NCBI RefSeq assembly: GCF_019457885.1
Contig: NZ_JAHZST010000008.1
Coordinates: 124,001 to 188,000 of the forward strand
Source: Shewanella nanhaiensis
Lineage (GTDB): Bacteria > Pseudomonadota > Gammaproteobacteria > Enterobacterales > Shewanellaceae
Length of the DNA stretch: 64,000 nt
Reading direction: 5' to 3'
The notes below the pieces were generated by a model. That model was not told where the DNA came from and did no database searches. It was given only the letters and a program-made list of their open reading frames with translations. Within the stretch, counting starts at the first letter, position 1; each line of letters begins with the position of its first letter. Below, piece after piece: positions 36,224 to 45,789 of this stretch. Made by a program: the position numbers and the translations under genes.

Positions 36224-36242
36224 GATTAAAAGGAAAATCGCA

Positions 36243-38093
36243 ATGCCAAAACTACGTTCAGCTACCAGTACTCAAGGTCGTAACATGGCTGGAGCCCGCG
36301 CTTTATGGCGTGCAACTGGGGTTAAAGACAGTGATTTCGGTAAGCCGATTATTGCGATTTCAAACTCTTTCACTCAATTTGTGCCGGGCCATGTTCACCT
36401 AAAAGATATGGGCTCATTGGTGGCTGGTGCTATCGAAGAGGCGGGCGGTATTGCAAAAGAGTTCAACACGATTGCCGTCGATGATGGTATTGCCATGGGC
36501 CACGGCGGCATGCTCTATAGTTTGCCCTCTCGTGAGCTGATCGCCGACAGTGTTGAGTATATGGTCAATGCTCACTGCGCCGATGCGTTAGTGTGTATCT
36601 CTAACTGCGACAAAATAACCCCTGGCATGATGATGGCCGCGCTGCGCCTCAATATTCCAGTTATTTTTGTCTCTGGTGGCCCGATGGAAGCGGGTAAAAC
36701 CAAGCTATCAGGGGATATCATCAAGCTAGATTTAGTTGATGCCATGGTGGCTGGGGCTGATGAACGCGTATCCGATGAGGATAGCGAGAAGATCGAGCGC
36801 AGTGCTTGCCCTACCTGTGGTTCATGTTCTGGCATGTTTACCGCCAACTCAATGAACTGTTTAACAGAAGCCTTAGGTCTGTCACTGCCGGGCAATGGCT
36901 CAATGCTTGCGACCCACGCCGATCGCCGTGAACTATTTTTAGAAGCGGGTCGCCGCATTATGGATCTGGCAACCCGTTACTATCAGCATGACGATGAGTC
37001 GGCGCTGCCTCGCAATATCGCTAACTTTAATGCCTTTGAAAATGCCATGACCTTAGATATCGCCATGGGTGGGTCAAGCAACACGGTACTGCACCTACTT
37101 GCTGGTGCTCAAGAAGCTAAAGTCGATTTCACTATGGATGATATTGACAGACTCTCTCGCAAGGTGCCTCATCTATGTAAAGTGGCGCCGTCGACGCCTA
37201 AGTATCATATGGAAGATGTCCACCGTGCTGGTGGTGTGATGGGGATTTTAGGTGAGTTAGACAGAGCAGGGTTAATTCACAACGATGCTTACCACGTTGC
37301 GGGCAATAGCCTCAAAGAGGTGTTAGCTAAGTGGGATATCGCCCAGAGCCAAGATGAAGCCGTGCGTAAGTTCTTCTCCGCAGGCCCTGCCGGTATTCCT
37401 ACCACCAAAGCCTTTAGCCAAGATTGCCGCTGGGACAGCGTCGATGATGACCGTGAAGCTGGCTGTATTCGTAAGCGTGGGTTCGCTTTTAGCCAAGAGG
37501 GTGGCCTTGCGGTGCTTTCCGGCAATATCGCTCTCGATGGTTGTATCGTTAAGACCGCAGGTGTCGAGGAGGATAACCACACCTTTATCGGCTCGGCGCG
37601 AGTGTATGAGAGCCAAGATGATGCTGTTGCTGGGATCCTTGGCGGTGAAGTCGTCGCTGGCGATGTAGTGGTTATTCGCTACGAAGGGCCAAAAGGCGGT
37701 CCAGGTATGCAGGAGATGTTGTACCCCACCAGCTACCTTAAGTCTCGCGGTTTAGGTAAAGCTTGCGCGCTTATCACTGATGGTCGTTTCTCCGGTGGTA
37801 CCTCAGGCCTCTCTATCGGCCATGTGTCGCCAGAAGCGGCAGCAGGTGGCACTATCGGGTTAGTTGAGACAGGCGATAGAATTGAGATAGATATTCCAGC
37901 TCGTTCAATCAAGTTAGCCATTAGTGATGTTGAGCTGGCTGCGCGCCGCACTGCCATGGAGTCTCGTGGTAAGCAAGCATGGAAGCCAGTTGATCGTGTT
38001 AGAGAGGTCTCATTGGCTCTTAAAGCCTATGCGCTACTGGCAACCAGTGCCGACAAAGGCGCGGTGCGAGATGTCAGTAAGCTGGAGGATTGA
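36243..38093 (+). CDS. ilvD: Dihydroxy-acid dehydratase
   Basis: 616 residues, the same length as E. coli IlvD. Fe-S cluster cysteines are in [12 protein letters not shown] and [19 protein letters not shown], with the IlvD/Edd signatures GGPMEAGK and [20 protein letters not shown]. It dehydrates the dihydroxy acids to keto acids. ilvA starts one base after its stop codon. Confidence 0.96.
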   Translation: MPKLRSATSTQGRNMAGARALWRATGVKDSDFGKPIIAISNSFTQFVPGHVHLKDMGSLVAGAIEEAGGIAKEFNTIAVDDGIAMGHGGMLYSLPSRELIADSVEYMVNAHCADALVCISNCDKITPGMMMAALRLNIPVIFVSGGPMEAGKTKLSGDIIKLDLVDAMVAGADERVSDEDSEKIERSACPTCGSCSGMFTANSMNCLTEALGLSLPGNGSMLATHADRRELFLEAGRRIMDLATRYYQHDDESALPRNIANFNAFENAMTLDIAMGGSSNTVLHLLAGAQEAKVDFTMDDIDRLSRKVPHLCKVAPSTPKYHMEDVHRAGGVMGILGELDRAGLIHNDAYHVAGNSLKEVLAKWDIAQSQDEAVRKFFSAGPAGIPTTKAFSQDCRWDSVDDDREAGCIRKRGFAFSQEGGLAVLSGNIALDGCIVKTAGVEEDNHTFIGSARVYESQDDAVAGILGGEVVAGDVVVIRYEGPKGGPGMQEMLYPTSYLKSRGLGKACALITDGRFSGGTSGLSIGHVSPEAAAGGTIGLVETGDRIEIDIPARSIKLAISDVELAARRTAMESRGKQAWKPVDRVREVSLALKAYALLATSADKGAVRDVSKLED

Positions 38094-38094
38094 T

Positions 38095-39645
38095 ATGTTG
38101 GCATTAGCCTCAAAATCTAAGCTGGATTTAGCTCATTACTATCTGCAGAAGACCTTGCTCTCCTCTGTGTATGACGTTGCTAAAGTGACCCCGCTGTCGA
38201 GCCTGAATAAACTCTCGGCGCGTCTAGGTTGTCAGGTATTTCTTAAGCGTGAAGATATGCAACCTGTGCATTCATTCAAGCTGCGCGGCGCCTACAACAA
38301 GATGTCAGAGCTGACAGCACAGGAGTGCGAGTGCGGTGTGGTCTGCGCTTCGGCAGGGAACCATGCTCAAGGGGTCGCTATGTCAGCTGCCGCTCGTGGC
38401 ATTAGTGCTGTGATTGTGATGCCGGAAACGACGCCAGATATCAAGGTCGATGCCGTGCGCCGCCTCGGTGGTGAAGTGGTACTGCATGGGCAAGCGTTTG
38501 ATCAAGCGAACGCCTATGCACAGAATTTGGCTAAAACTGAGGGGCGCGTGTATGTGGCGCCCTTTGATGATGAGGCTGTCATTGCAGGGCAAGGCACCGT
38601 TGCGCAAGAGATGCTGCAACAGCAGCGCGACCTTGAGGTGGTGTTTGTTCCTGTGGGCGGCGGTGGCTTGATTGCGGGTATTGCAGCCTATTACAAAGCC
38701 GTGATGCCACAGGTGAAGATTATCGGTGTTGAGCCGGAAGATTCAGCCTGCTTAAAAGCCGCCCTTGAGGCCGACGAGCGAGTGGTACTGCCACAAGTGG
38801 GTCTGTTTGCTGACGGTGTGGCGGTGAAGCAGATTGGCGCAGAGCCCTTTAGGTTAGCCCGTGAGTATGTCGACAGTGTCGTGACAGTCACCTCAGATGA
38901 GATCTGTGCATCGGTGAAAGATATTTTTGAGGATACTCGCGCTATTGCTGAACCAGCGGGTGCTCTGGCGTTAGCTGGCCTGAAAAAATATATGGGCAGT
39001 GAAGGCAAAGGTGAGAAGGTGGCGGCGATTTTAAGTGGCGCCAATGTTAACTTCCATAGCCTACGTTATGTATCTGAGCGCTGCGAATTGGGCGAGAAGA
39101 AGGAGGCGATTCTAGCGGTTAAAGTTCCTGAGCGTCCCGGTATCTTTCTGCGTTTTTGTGAGTTACTCGAAAAGCGGGTCATGACAGAGTTTAACTACCG
39201 TTTTAGTAGCCGAGACAAAGCGGTGGTTTTTGCCGGGATCCGTCTCTCCCAAGGGCAAGAGGAGCTCGATGAGATCGTCGCTCGACTTGAGAGCGATGGC
39301 TTTGAGGTGCAAGACCTCTCCCATGATGAAACAGCCAAACTGCATGTGCGCTACATGGTGGGTGGACATCCACCAGAAGCGTTAGAGGAGCGTCTGTTTA
39401 GCTTCGAGTTTCCTGAGCATCCCGGCGCCCTGTTTAAGTTTTTGACTACCCTGCAGAGCAAGTGGAATATTAGTTTGTTCCACTATCGAAATCATGGCGC
39501 AGCCTATGGTCGAGTGCTCGCGGGCTTTGAAGTACCAGAGTCTGACAGTTTAGGGTTTCAACAGTTTCTAACTGAGCTTGGGTTTGTTTATCAGGAGGAG
39601 ACCCAGAGTCCCGCCTATAAACTCTTCCTCGATAACAGGGATTAG
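38095..39645 (+). CDS. ilvA: Threonine deaminase, biosynthetic
   Basis: 516 residues. The PLP domain has the lysine in HSFKLRGAYNKM, the Ser/Gly loop PVGGGGLIAGIA and CASAGNHAQGVA. Two ACT-like regulatory domains (EAILAVKVPERPGIFLRFCELL and ERLFSFEFPEHPGALFKFLTTL) bind Ile and Val. The start is ATG 38095 with GGAGG upstream; a longer frame to 37924 lies inside ilvD and is not coding. Last gene of the ilv operon. Confidence 0.96.
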   Translation: MLALASKSKLDLAHYYLQKTLLSSVYDVAKVTPLSSLNKLSARLGCQVFLKREDMQPVHSFKLRGAYNKMSELTAQECECGVVCASAGNHAQGVAMSAAARGISAVIVMPETTPDIKVDAVRRLGGEVVLHGQAFDQANAYAQNLAKTEGRVYVAPFDDEAVIAGQGTVAQEMLQQQRDLEVVFVPVGGGGLIAGIAAYYKAVMPQVKIIGVEPEDSACLKAALEADERVVLPQVGLFADGVAVKQIGAEPFRLAREYVDSVVTVTSDEICASVKDIFEDTRAIAEPAGALALAGLKKYMGSEGKGEKVAAILSGANVNFHSLRYVSERCELGEKKEAILAVKVPERPGIFLRFCELLEKRVMTEFNYRFSSRDKAVVFAGIRLSQGQEELDEIVARLESDGFEVQDLSHDETAKLHVRYMVGGHPPEALEERLFSFEFPEHPGALFKFLTTLQSKWNISLFHYRNHGAAYGRVLAGFEVPESDSLGFQQFLTELGFVYQEETQSPAYKLFLDNRD

Positions 39646-39658
39646 AAAAGTTAGTAGT

Positions 39659-39684
39659 AAGGGACGCAATCGCGTCCTTTTTTA
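39659..39684 (+). terminator. ilv operon terminator
   Basis: GGACGC-AATC-GCGTCC followed by T6, 14 bp after ilvA. Confidence 0.85.
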
Positions 39685-39928
39685 TGTTATCTTAAATTTC
39701 AAACGCTAGTTTGAAAGATCCACTGTCGAAGGCTTAGTTAGTCTTAAGTCCAGTTGTGGTCAATATTGAGAATTAATAAGATGTCTAAAGGCACTGCGAT
39801 AAAAACCATAATGAGTCGCTAGCAGTAGCAATTTAATACGTAGGGAATGGTATCGAGTCTTTAGTCTCGTTTACTTATCAAATAGTTAACCCTTTTTCTG
39901 TAAGAGAAGGCTTTATTGAGGAAGTAAG

Positions 39929-41071
39929 ATGTTAGTAGCACCGAAAATCGACGCATTTAATCCCCCACGTAGAACCTTGATGGGCCCTGGTCCTTCAGAT
40001 GTGTACCCAGAGGTGCTTGCTGCTCAAGCGCGGCCTACCATAGGTCATCTGGATCCACTGTTTGTGGCCATGATGGATGAGCTTAAATCCCTAATTCAAT
40101 ATGCCTTTCAGACTAAAAATGAGATGACCTTAGCCGTCTCTGCCCCAGGCTCTGCGGGTATGGAAACTTGCTTTGTTAACTTAGTTGAAGCGGGCGAAAA
40201 AGTGATTGTCTGCCGTAATGGTGTATTTGGCGAGCGTATGCGTCAGAACGTTGAACGCGTTGGTGCGACAGCTGTGATGGTCGATAATGAGTGGGGCGAG
40301 CCAGTATCGGTTAGCGATGTTGAGGCTGCACTCAAGGCTAACCCAGATGCTAGGTTCCTCGCCTTTGTCCATGCAGAGACCTCAACGGGAGCGCTTTCAG
40401 ATGCAAAACGTTTATGTGCGCTTGCCAAACAGCATGATTGCCTGTCGATTGTTGATGCTGTGACCTCAGTCGGTGGCGTCGAGTTGCGCGTCGATGAGTG
40501 GGGAATAGATGCCATCTACGCGGGTAGTCAGAAGTGTCTATCTTGTGTGCCTGGCTTATCGCCTGTGTCGTTTTCACCTGCGGCGGTAGAGAAGATTAAA
40601 GCGCGTAAAACTCCAGTTCAGAGCTGGTTTCTAGACCAAACCTTAGTGATGGGGTATTGGAGTGGCAATGCGGCTGCTGGTGGTAAGCGTAGCTACCATC
40701 ATACGGCTCCCGTTAACGCACTTTATGCACTTCACGAATCTTTGCGTCTGCTGGCCAATGAAGGGTTAGAATCGGCATGGCAACGTCACGCCGATATGCA
40801 TCAAGTACTGCGCCAAGGTCTAGAGGGGCTAGGGCTCAAGTTTGTGGTTGATGAGGCTTCACGCCTGCCACAGCTTAATGCGGTATATATTCCTGAAGGC
40901 GTCGATGACGCCGCAGTACGTAACCAACTGCTGCAAAACTATAACCTTGAGATAGGTGCAGGTCTTGGTGCCCTAGCAGGCAAAGCATGGCGTATCGGTC
41001 TAATGGGCTTCGGTGCTCGCCGCGAAAACGTGGCTCTGTGTCTTAAAGCACTGGAAGATGTGTTGAACTAA
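39929..41071 (+). CDS. Class V aminotransferase (alanine/serine-glyoxylate type)
   Basis: 380 residues, fold-type I, class V. Signatures: [48 protein letters not shown], and the PLP lysine in [15 protein letters not shown]. Family members transfer the amino group of alanine or serine to glyoxylate. The specificity cannot be decided from sequence. It is a single gene 283 bp after the ilv terminator, with its own terminator. Confidence 0.87.
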   Translation: MLVAPKIDAFNPPRRTLMGPGPSDVYPEVLAAQARPTIGHLDPLFVAMMDELKSLIQYAFQTKNEMTLAVSAPGSAGMETCFVNLVEAGEKVIVCRNGVFGERMRQNVERVGATAVMVDNEWGEPVSVSDVEAALKANPDARFLAFVHAETSTGALSDAKRLCALAKQHDCLSIVDAVTSVGGVELRVDEWGIDAIYAGSQKCLSCVPGLSPVSFSPAAVEKIKARKTPVQSWFLDQTLVMGYWSGNAAAGGKRSYHHTAPVNALYALHESLRLLANEGLESAWQRHADMHQVLRQGLEGLGLKFVVDEASRLPQLNAVYIPEGVDDAAVRNQLLQNYNLEIGAGLGALAGKAWRIGLMGFGARRENVALCLKALEDVLN

Positions 41072-41086
41072 TTTTATTGATAAATG

Positions 41087-41123
41087 AAAGCCCCATTGGT
41101 GCAGTCCAATGGGGCTTTTTTTA
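41087..41123. terminator. Bidirectional terminator
   Basis: A 13-bp perfect stem, AAAGCCCCATTGG with its complement, followed by T7; it separates the convergent aminotransferase and hydrolase genes. Confidence 0.92.
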
Positions 41124-41153
41124 TACTTAATTAATACCAATCAGTAATTAGGC

Positions 41154-42272
41154 CTACAATGCCAGTGCCATCTCCCTTTGGGTCTCTGTTCTCCACCAAT
41201 ACTCTGTAGCGCTTAGCTGGTTGCTGTTTTTTAGTGTTAAGCCTTGCCCCATCATAGGTGTTGCCAGCTTTACATCCGCGTCATTAGCGAGCTTAACGAT
41301 GCGCTCTAATGGTTCATACCAAGAGTGAAAGGCGAGGTCGAATGTGCCATTATGAATTGGCATCATGGTCTCCCCTCTTAGGTCGATATGGGCTTGAAGG
41401 CTCTGCTCCGGCGTCATATGTATGGTTGGCCAATCGGTATCGTAGGCGCCAGTTTCAACCATGGTCAAAGTGAAGGGGCCAAAACGATCGCCAATCTCCT
41501 TAAAGCCTGCAAAGTAGCCTGAGTCGCCACTAAAATAGATCTTGTTCTGCTGCGACTCAATCACGTATGAGGCCCACAGCGTCTCATTTTTATCGAATAT
41601 GCCACGACCGGAAAAGTGTTGAGTCGGTGTCGCTGTGATCTTAGTGCTACCCAGATTAAAGGACTCCCACCAATCCAGAGACTGAACCTTGTTTGCCGCT
41701 ACGCCCCATCTCAATAGGTGTTTATCGACTCCCAAAGGCACGATAAATTGGGTCGATGTAGAGGCTAAGTGCTTTATGGTCGCCTTATCTAAATGATCAT
41801 AGTGATCGTGGCTGATCAGTACGCCATCTATCTCAGGCAGATCTTCAAGTGAGATAGGCGTTGGGTGAAAACGCTTAGGGCCAATAAAGCTAAAGGGAGA
41901 GGCGCGATCACTAAATACCGGATCGATAAGCCATCTCTTTCCATCAAGCTGCATAAAAATACTCGAGTGACCCAGACGGATCACCCTATCTTCGTCGCTG
42001 GGTAGCTCCATTAACAGTTTACTGGTGAGCTCCACAATTGGTTGCATTTGCTCAGGCTTGGCATCGATTCGCTTCTCTGTGGCGTAACGCATTAACAGCG
42101 GCAAAATTGCAGTCTCTTCAGTGAAGTCAGCTGCGGTGTTGATGTAACCCCCCTTGCCACTGTGGTGTGCACCTTTTGCGTTAGTAATACTTGGCTCAAT
42201 TGAAGATGTGGTCATGGTTAGCATGGCGCCTCCGAAAATTAACGTTAGGGTGATAGCAATGAGTGATTTCAT
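41154..42272 (-). CDS. Exported metallo-beta-lactamase-fold hydrolase (NAPE-PLD-like)
   Basis: 372 residues with an N-terminal hydrophobic signal (SLIAITLTLIFGGAMLTM). The zinc motif SHDHYDHLD (HxHxDH) is followed by PTQHFSGR, FSGDSGY and PIHNGTFDLAFHSW, the pattern of the UlaG/NAPE-PLD subgroup. It probably acts on a phosphodiester or lactone in the periplasm; the substrate is unknown. It is divergent from a TetR regulator with a clear palindrome between, so it is probably repressed by it. Confidence 0.85.
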   Translation of the reverse strand: MKSLIAITLTLIFGGAMLTMTTSSIEPSITNAKGAHHSGKGGYINTAADFTEETAILPLLMRYATEKRIDAKPEQMQPIVELTSKLLMELPSDEDRVIRLGHSSIFMQLDGKRWLIDPVFSDRASPFSFIGPKRFHPTPISLEDLPEIDGVLISHDHYDHLDKATIKHLASTSTQFIVPLGVDKHLLRWGVAANKVQSLDWWESFNLGSTKITATPTQHFSGRGIFDKNETLWASYVIESQQNKIYFSGDSGYFAGFKEIGDRFGPFTLTMVETGAYDTDWPTIHMTPEQSLQAHIDLRGETMMPIHNGTFDLAFHSWYEPLERIVKLANDADVKLATPMMGQGLTLKNSNQLSATEYWWRTETQREMALAL

Positions 42273-42298
42273 TATCTGTCCATCTATTTAGTTAAATA

Positions 42299-42325
42299 AA
42301 GTAAACTATACGGTGTAGTTTACTT
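42299..42325. promoter_or_regulatory. Candidate TetR operator
   Basis: AAGTAAACTA-N7-TAGTTTACTT is a perfect inverted repeat with 10-bp arms between the divergent hydrolase and TetR genes. A second, weaker site begins AGTAAACT at 42339. Confidence 0.6.
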
Positions 42326-42403
42326 AAATTGATGCAAAAGTAAACTGGTCAGTGTAAAATAATGGTGTGCTATTGTTGTTATGAAAAGTAAGAGACTGAA
42401 ATA

Positions 42404-43009
42404 ATGGATAAAAAAATATCACGTTCTGAGCTGAAACGTAGTGCAATCATCTGTGCTGCCATGTCTGAGTTTCAGACTAAAGGGTTTAAAGCGACCAGTA
42501 TGGATGATGTGGCCAAGCGTGCTGAGGTGTCTAAGCGTACGGTTTATAATCACTTTTCAAGCAAAGAAGCACTGTTTAGTGCAATCATTTTGGAGATGAT
42601 GGCACTCTTGTGTGCATTTGAGCATTTTGCCTTCTCAGATGATGTTGCTCTTGAGGTTCAGCTAGAAAAGCTGGTGGACATAGAGATTGAGCAGTTAAAG
42701 TCTCAGGCATTTATGGATATGGCCAGAGTGATTATCGCCGAAGCCGTACACTCCCCAGAGCTGATCCAAGGTGCAATGGATGAATTTAATAAACAGGAAA
42801 CACCGCTGAACACTTGGTTTCAAGCCGCTTTAGAAGCTGGAGCGCTTAAGGGTCAAAGCCATGAGATCATAGTGACGCAATTTGTTGGGGTGATTAAGGC
42901 CTTCTGTTTTTGGCCTCAGTTGCTGCAAGGGGCTGCATTTCCCTCAGATGAGGAGGTGGTAGCGATAAAGAAAACAGTGGTTGAGATGGTATTGAAGCAA
43001 TACAGCTAG
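42404..43009 (+). CDS. TetR/AcrR-family regulator
   Basis: 201 residues. The N-terminal helix-turn-helix (IICAAMSEFQTKGFKATSMDDVAKRAEVSKRTVYNHFSSKEALF) is canonical; the C-terminal ligand domain is of the AcrR type. The start is ATG 42404. It probably represses itself and the divergent hydrolase through the palindrome at 42299-42325. Confidence 0.88.
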   Translation: MDKKISRSELKRSAIICAAMSEFQTKGFKATSMDDVAKRAEVSKRTVYNHFSSKEALFSAIILEMMALLCAFEHFAFSDDVALEVQLEKLVDIEIEQLKSQAFMDMARVIIAEAVHSPELIQGAMDEFNKQETPLNTWFQAALEAGALKGQSHEIIVTQFVGVIKAFCFWPQLLQGAAFPSDEEVVAIKKTVVEMVLKQYS

Positions 43010-43053
43010 TGTATTGCTTCAACGAGTTCAGTGAGTTGATTTAAGTAGGCGTT

Positions 43054-43457
43054 AAAAAGTGTAGTCTAACTTTACCCAAGCGGTTCGAGCTGGTTCATGT
43101 GGTTTTGATTACATAGACTCGCTGCCATGTTTAGCAGTGAGTTGATTTAAGTAGGCGTTAAAAAGTGTAGTCTAACTTTACCCAAGCGGTTCGAGCTGGC
43201 TCATGTGGCTTTGATTACATAGACTCGTTGCCTGTATCTGGCAGTCTGTTAGCTTAAAAAGTGTAATCAAGTTTCACCCAAGCGGTTCGAGCTGGCTCAT
43301 GTGGTTTTGATTACATAGACTCGCTGCCATGTTTAGCAGTGAGTTGATTTAAGTAGGCGTTAAAAAGTGTAGTCTAACTTTACCCAAGCGGTTCGACCTG
43401 GCTCATGTGGCTTTGATTACATAGACTCGTTGCCTGTATCTGGCAGTATGTTAGCTT
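43054..43457 (-). repeat. Four tandem copies of the copper-receptor 3' end
   Basis: Units start at 43054, 43160, 43256 and 43362 (lengths 106, 96, 106, 96), then the real gene end follows at 43458. Each unit read on the minus strand gives GSESM-stop-SKPHEPARTAWVKLDYTF-stop, clearly the last 25 codons of the receptor, plus one of two alternating spacers (33 or 23 bp). Every unit has the same in-frame TAA after the Met codon, so they descend from one already defective copy and were amplified as a 202-bp pair. Confidence 0.85.
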
Positions 43458-45456
43458 AAAAAGTGTAATCAAGTTTCACCCAAGCAGTGCGGCCTGGCTC
43501 ATGAACCTGAAACATAGGCTCGCTGCCCGGTACATCATTGCCTGCACCAGAGCGACTAATATGCTCGGCGTAGGTGATATCGAAAAGGTTCTCAATACCT
43601 AGGCTAACCAAGATGGCATCGCCATGTTTCCAGGTGCCATTAACCGCCAAGGTGCCAAAGCCACTGCTCTCTCCTAAGTCTTGCCCTGAGATATTACCCT
43701 GTCCGATACTCACTCTGTCTTGAGCGGCGACCACGCGCCACAGTAATCCTGCGGTCCAGTTGCCATCTTGGTAATCCAGCGAGAGTCGCCCCTCTAATGG
43801 TGGGATCTGCCCCAGTGGAACATCTTGGCTATCATTCTGGCCTCGGCTATAGCTTAGAGTCGTTTGCGCTGAGAGGTTATCGCTGAAGGGGTAACTGATG
43901 CCGAACTCACCACCCCAAACCGTGGCGTCGATATTGTATGCGGACGCGCTCTTAGTATTGGCATCGATAAGAATATAGTCATCTATTTGGCCGTAAAAGA
44001 GCGAGCTTGAAAGCTCAATATCAGCTTGGTATATCCAGCCGATATCCATCTGAGTCGTTTTCTCTGGCTCTAGATTAAAGGCTTTTTCTGTCTTATTTGC
44101 AGCATAGTTTTCTGAGCTGGATTTCATTATCTCCCAATAATCTGGGATCCTCTGTGCATGGCCAGCTCCTAGGTAATACTGGCTATTGCCGCTTAGGAGT
44201 TCGTAACGTAAAAATCCGCTGTAGAGTTCGTCGGTGCGCTTGCCTTGTTGGGCAACAAAAAGCTCGGTTTGCCAATGATCGAATCTAAGGCCCGATAACA
44301 AGGTTCCTGCTCCCATATCAAGACTTGCCTCGATAAACAGGCCACTATTCTCATAGCGCATATTATCGTTAAAAGGTTTTGAGAGTAGGTCATCGAGCCC
44401 AAAGTCAACATCAGCAGTGATGGCGCGCCCCTCGTGAGCGCTAGACATATAGTCAACCCCAGCAGTTGCCTGCCAGTTGTCACCTAAGGTGAGATCTAGC
44501 CACAGATGACCACCATAAGTGCTTCGGCGAACATTGCTGCCAGCGTTCACCCCTTGGTCAAACTGATCCATAATATGATCGTTCTCATTGGTGTACGCCT
44601 GAAACTCGAGACCGTTAATCAACTCATGGTCAAATTCGAATTGAGCCAGAAGGGTGAGGTTCTCATTGCTGATCTCGCGGGCTTTGTTGGCTCTGTCGGC
44701 ATACTCGGCTTCACCGCTAGACTGGCCGTAAGCCAGTTCGATAACGCTGCTATCTGTTGGCGTCCACCCTAGTGCTAGGTTGTAGTTATTTCTGTCGTAG
44801 CTGGATTGAACGCTGTTGCCACTGCCATCTTGGTAATGGTCGCTGCTCGACTGGTTTATATCGAGATCTAAGTAGTGCTTCTCATCGCCGGCTTTTAGCT
44901 CAACTAAGTAGTCCCTTCTGTCGGCGCTTCCCCCTGTGATACTGGCACGCCCCTCCATATCTTGTTCGCTAAAACTGTGGCGATCTTTTTCAAACAGAAC
45001 GGTTCCTGTTGAGCCAACTGGGCCATATTTCACCGTCTGCGGCCCTTTGATCACGGTAATATTGTCATAGGCCTCTGGATAGATGTACGCGGTAGGGGGA
45101 TCCATGCGTCCGCCGCAGGTGCCGTAAACATGTTGGCCATCATCGACGATACTAAGTCGCGAACCGCCCAATCCCCTCAGAGAGGGGTCGCCACCTGCGC
45201 CGCCTTTGCGACCTATGCTAAAACCGGGAATGGTTTTAAGAAAGCCAGCGCCATCATAGGCGGGCAGAGGCAATCTTGGTTTCTTAGGGTCGGTAAACAC
45301 CTTCGCGGGCTCACGCATCAGCTCACCAGTGACGACAATATGCTCATCGCAGCTATCTTGCTCACAGCCTTGAGTGTCAGCAAAGGTGCTAAAGGGGGAT
45401 AAGATGCAGCTACTTGCGGTGAAGATCGAAGTTAATATCTGTTTGTGCCGGTTCAT
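43456..45456 (-). CDS. oprC: TonB-dependent copper receptor, OprC type
   Basis: 666 residues: signal peptide, plug domain (IVVTGELMREP ... LRGLGGSRLSIVDDGQ) and a 22-strand barrel ending in LDYTF. It carries the copper ligands described for OprC: CxxxM (Cys114, Met118 in YGTCGGRMDPPTAYIYPE) and HxM (His294, Met296 in DHIMDQ). VIKGPQTVKYGPVGSTGTVLFE is typical of the OprC/NosA group. It should import copper with TonB energy. The 333-bp upstream spacer shows no obvious CueR- or Fur-type site. Confidence 0.9.
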   Translation of the reverse strand: MNRHKQILTSIFTASSCILSPFSTFADTQGCEQDSCDEHIVVTGELMREPAKVFTDPKKPRLPLPAYDGAGFLKTIPGFSIGRKGGAGGDPSLRGLGGSRLSIVDDGQHVYGTCGGRMDPPTAYIYPEAYDNITVIKGPQTVKYGPVGSTGTVLFEKDRHSFSEQDMEGRASITGGSADRRDYLVELKAGDEKHYLDLDINQSSSDHYQDGSGNSVQSSYDRNNYNLALGWTPTDSSVIELAYGQSSGEAEYADRANKAREISNENLTLLAQFEFDHELINGLEFQAYTNENDHIMDQFDQGVNAGSNVRRSTYGGHLWLDLTLGDNWQATAGVDYMSSAHEGRAITADVDFGLDDLLSKPFNDNMRYENSGLFIEASLDMGAGTLLSGLRFDHWQTELFVAQQGKRTDELYSGFLRYELLSGNSQYYLGAGHAQRIPDYWEIMKSSSENYAANKTEKAFNLEPEKTTQMDIGWIYQADIELSSSLFYGQIDDYILIDANTKSASAYNIDATVWGGEFGISYPFSDNLSAQTTLSYSRGQNDSQDVPLGQIPPLEGRLSLDYQDGNWTAGLLWRVVAAQDRVSIGQGNISGQDLGESSGFGTLAVNGTWKHGDAILVSLGIENLFDITYAEHISRSGAGNDVPGSEPMFQVHEPGRTAWVKLDYTF

Positions 45457-45789
45457 TGCCAGACTCGGTTCTTAAAATGTGCGCTCTTTTTCGCAGATTT
45501 ATCGCTTATTAACAAAGGGTAAGCGCATGAGTGCGACAATGTGTCACAGCCAATAATGATGGCGGTCACAGTTTTAAGGGCGGATAGTTAGCTGCCGATT
45601 TTTAACTGTATTCGATGCCGAGTTTACTGGCCTATATCAGGGAGGTCTATTTGGGAAAATATAGGGTTAATTATGATTAATCTTTAATCTAAAAAGCTTG
45701 CTTAAAAATCACAATATCACTAATCTCCACGCCCCTTTGGAATTCGTAAGAAAACACCCGGTTTTCTTCTCCTTCATATTGAGTAAAAC
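45457..45789. other. Divergent spacer, copper receptor / oxygenase
   Basis: 333 bp that must hold the promoters of both flanking genes. No strong operator, repeat or RNA structure was recognised. Confidence 0.4.

Larger units (their letters stand above)
35799..36242. repeat. Repeat-filled spacer between ilvE and ilvD
   Basis: A 444-bp gap inside the ilv operon. It contains a fragment (GTTCGCAAGCTCACT near 35855) of the dispersed repeat family found at 46.4-49 kb, the palindrome TCCTAG-AAG-CTAGGA (35807-35821), a 68-bp MITE-like unit (36032-36099) and a heptamer array (36194-36223). No gene or promoter was recognised. ilvD has its own ribosome site AAAAGGAAAA. Confidence 0.7.

Noticed and set aside
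37924..38094. 57-residue N-terminal extension of IlvA
   Set aside because: It lies wholly inside ilvD in another frame; the ribosome site and homology begin at 38095.
43054..43457. The receptor 3'-end copies as silent cassettes for switching the C-terminus
   Set aside because: All four copies share the same in-frame stop after the Met codon, so exchange of a whole unit would truncate the last barrel strand. Local gene conversion of the final codons is still possible.
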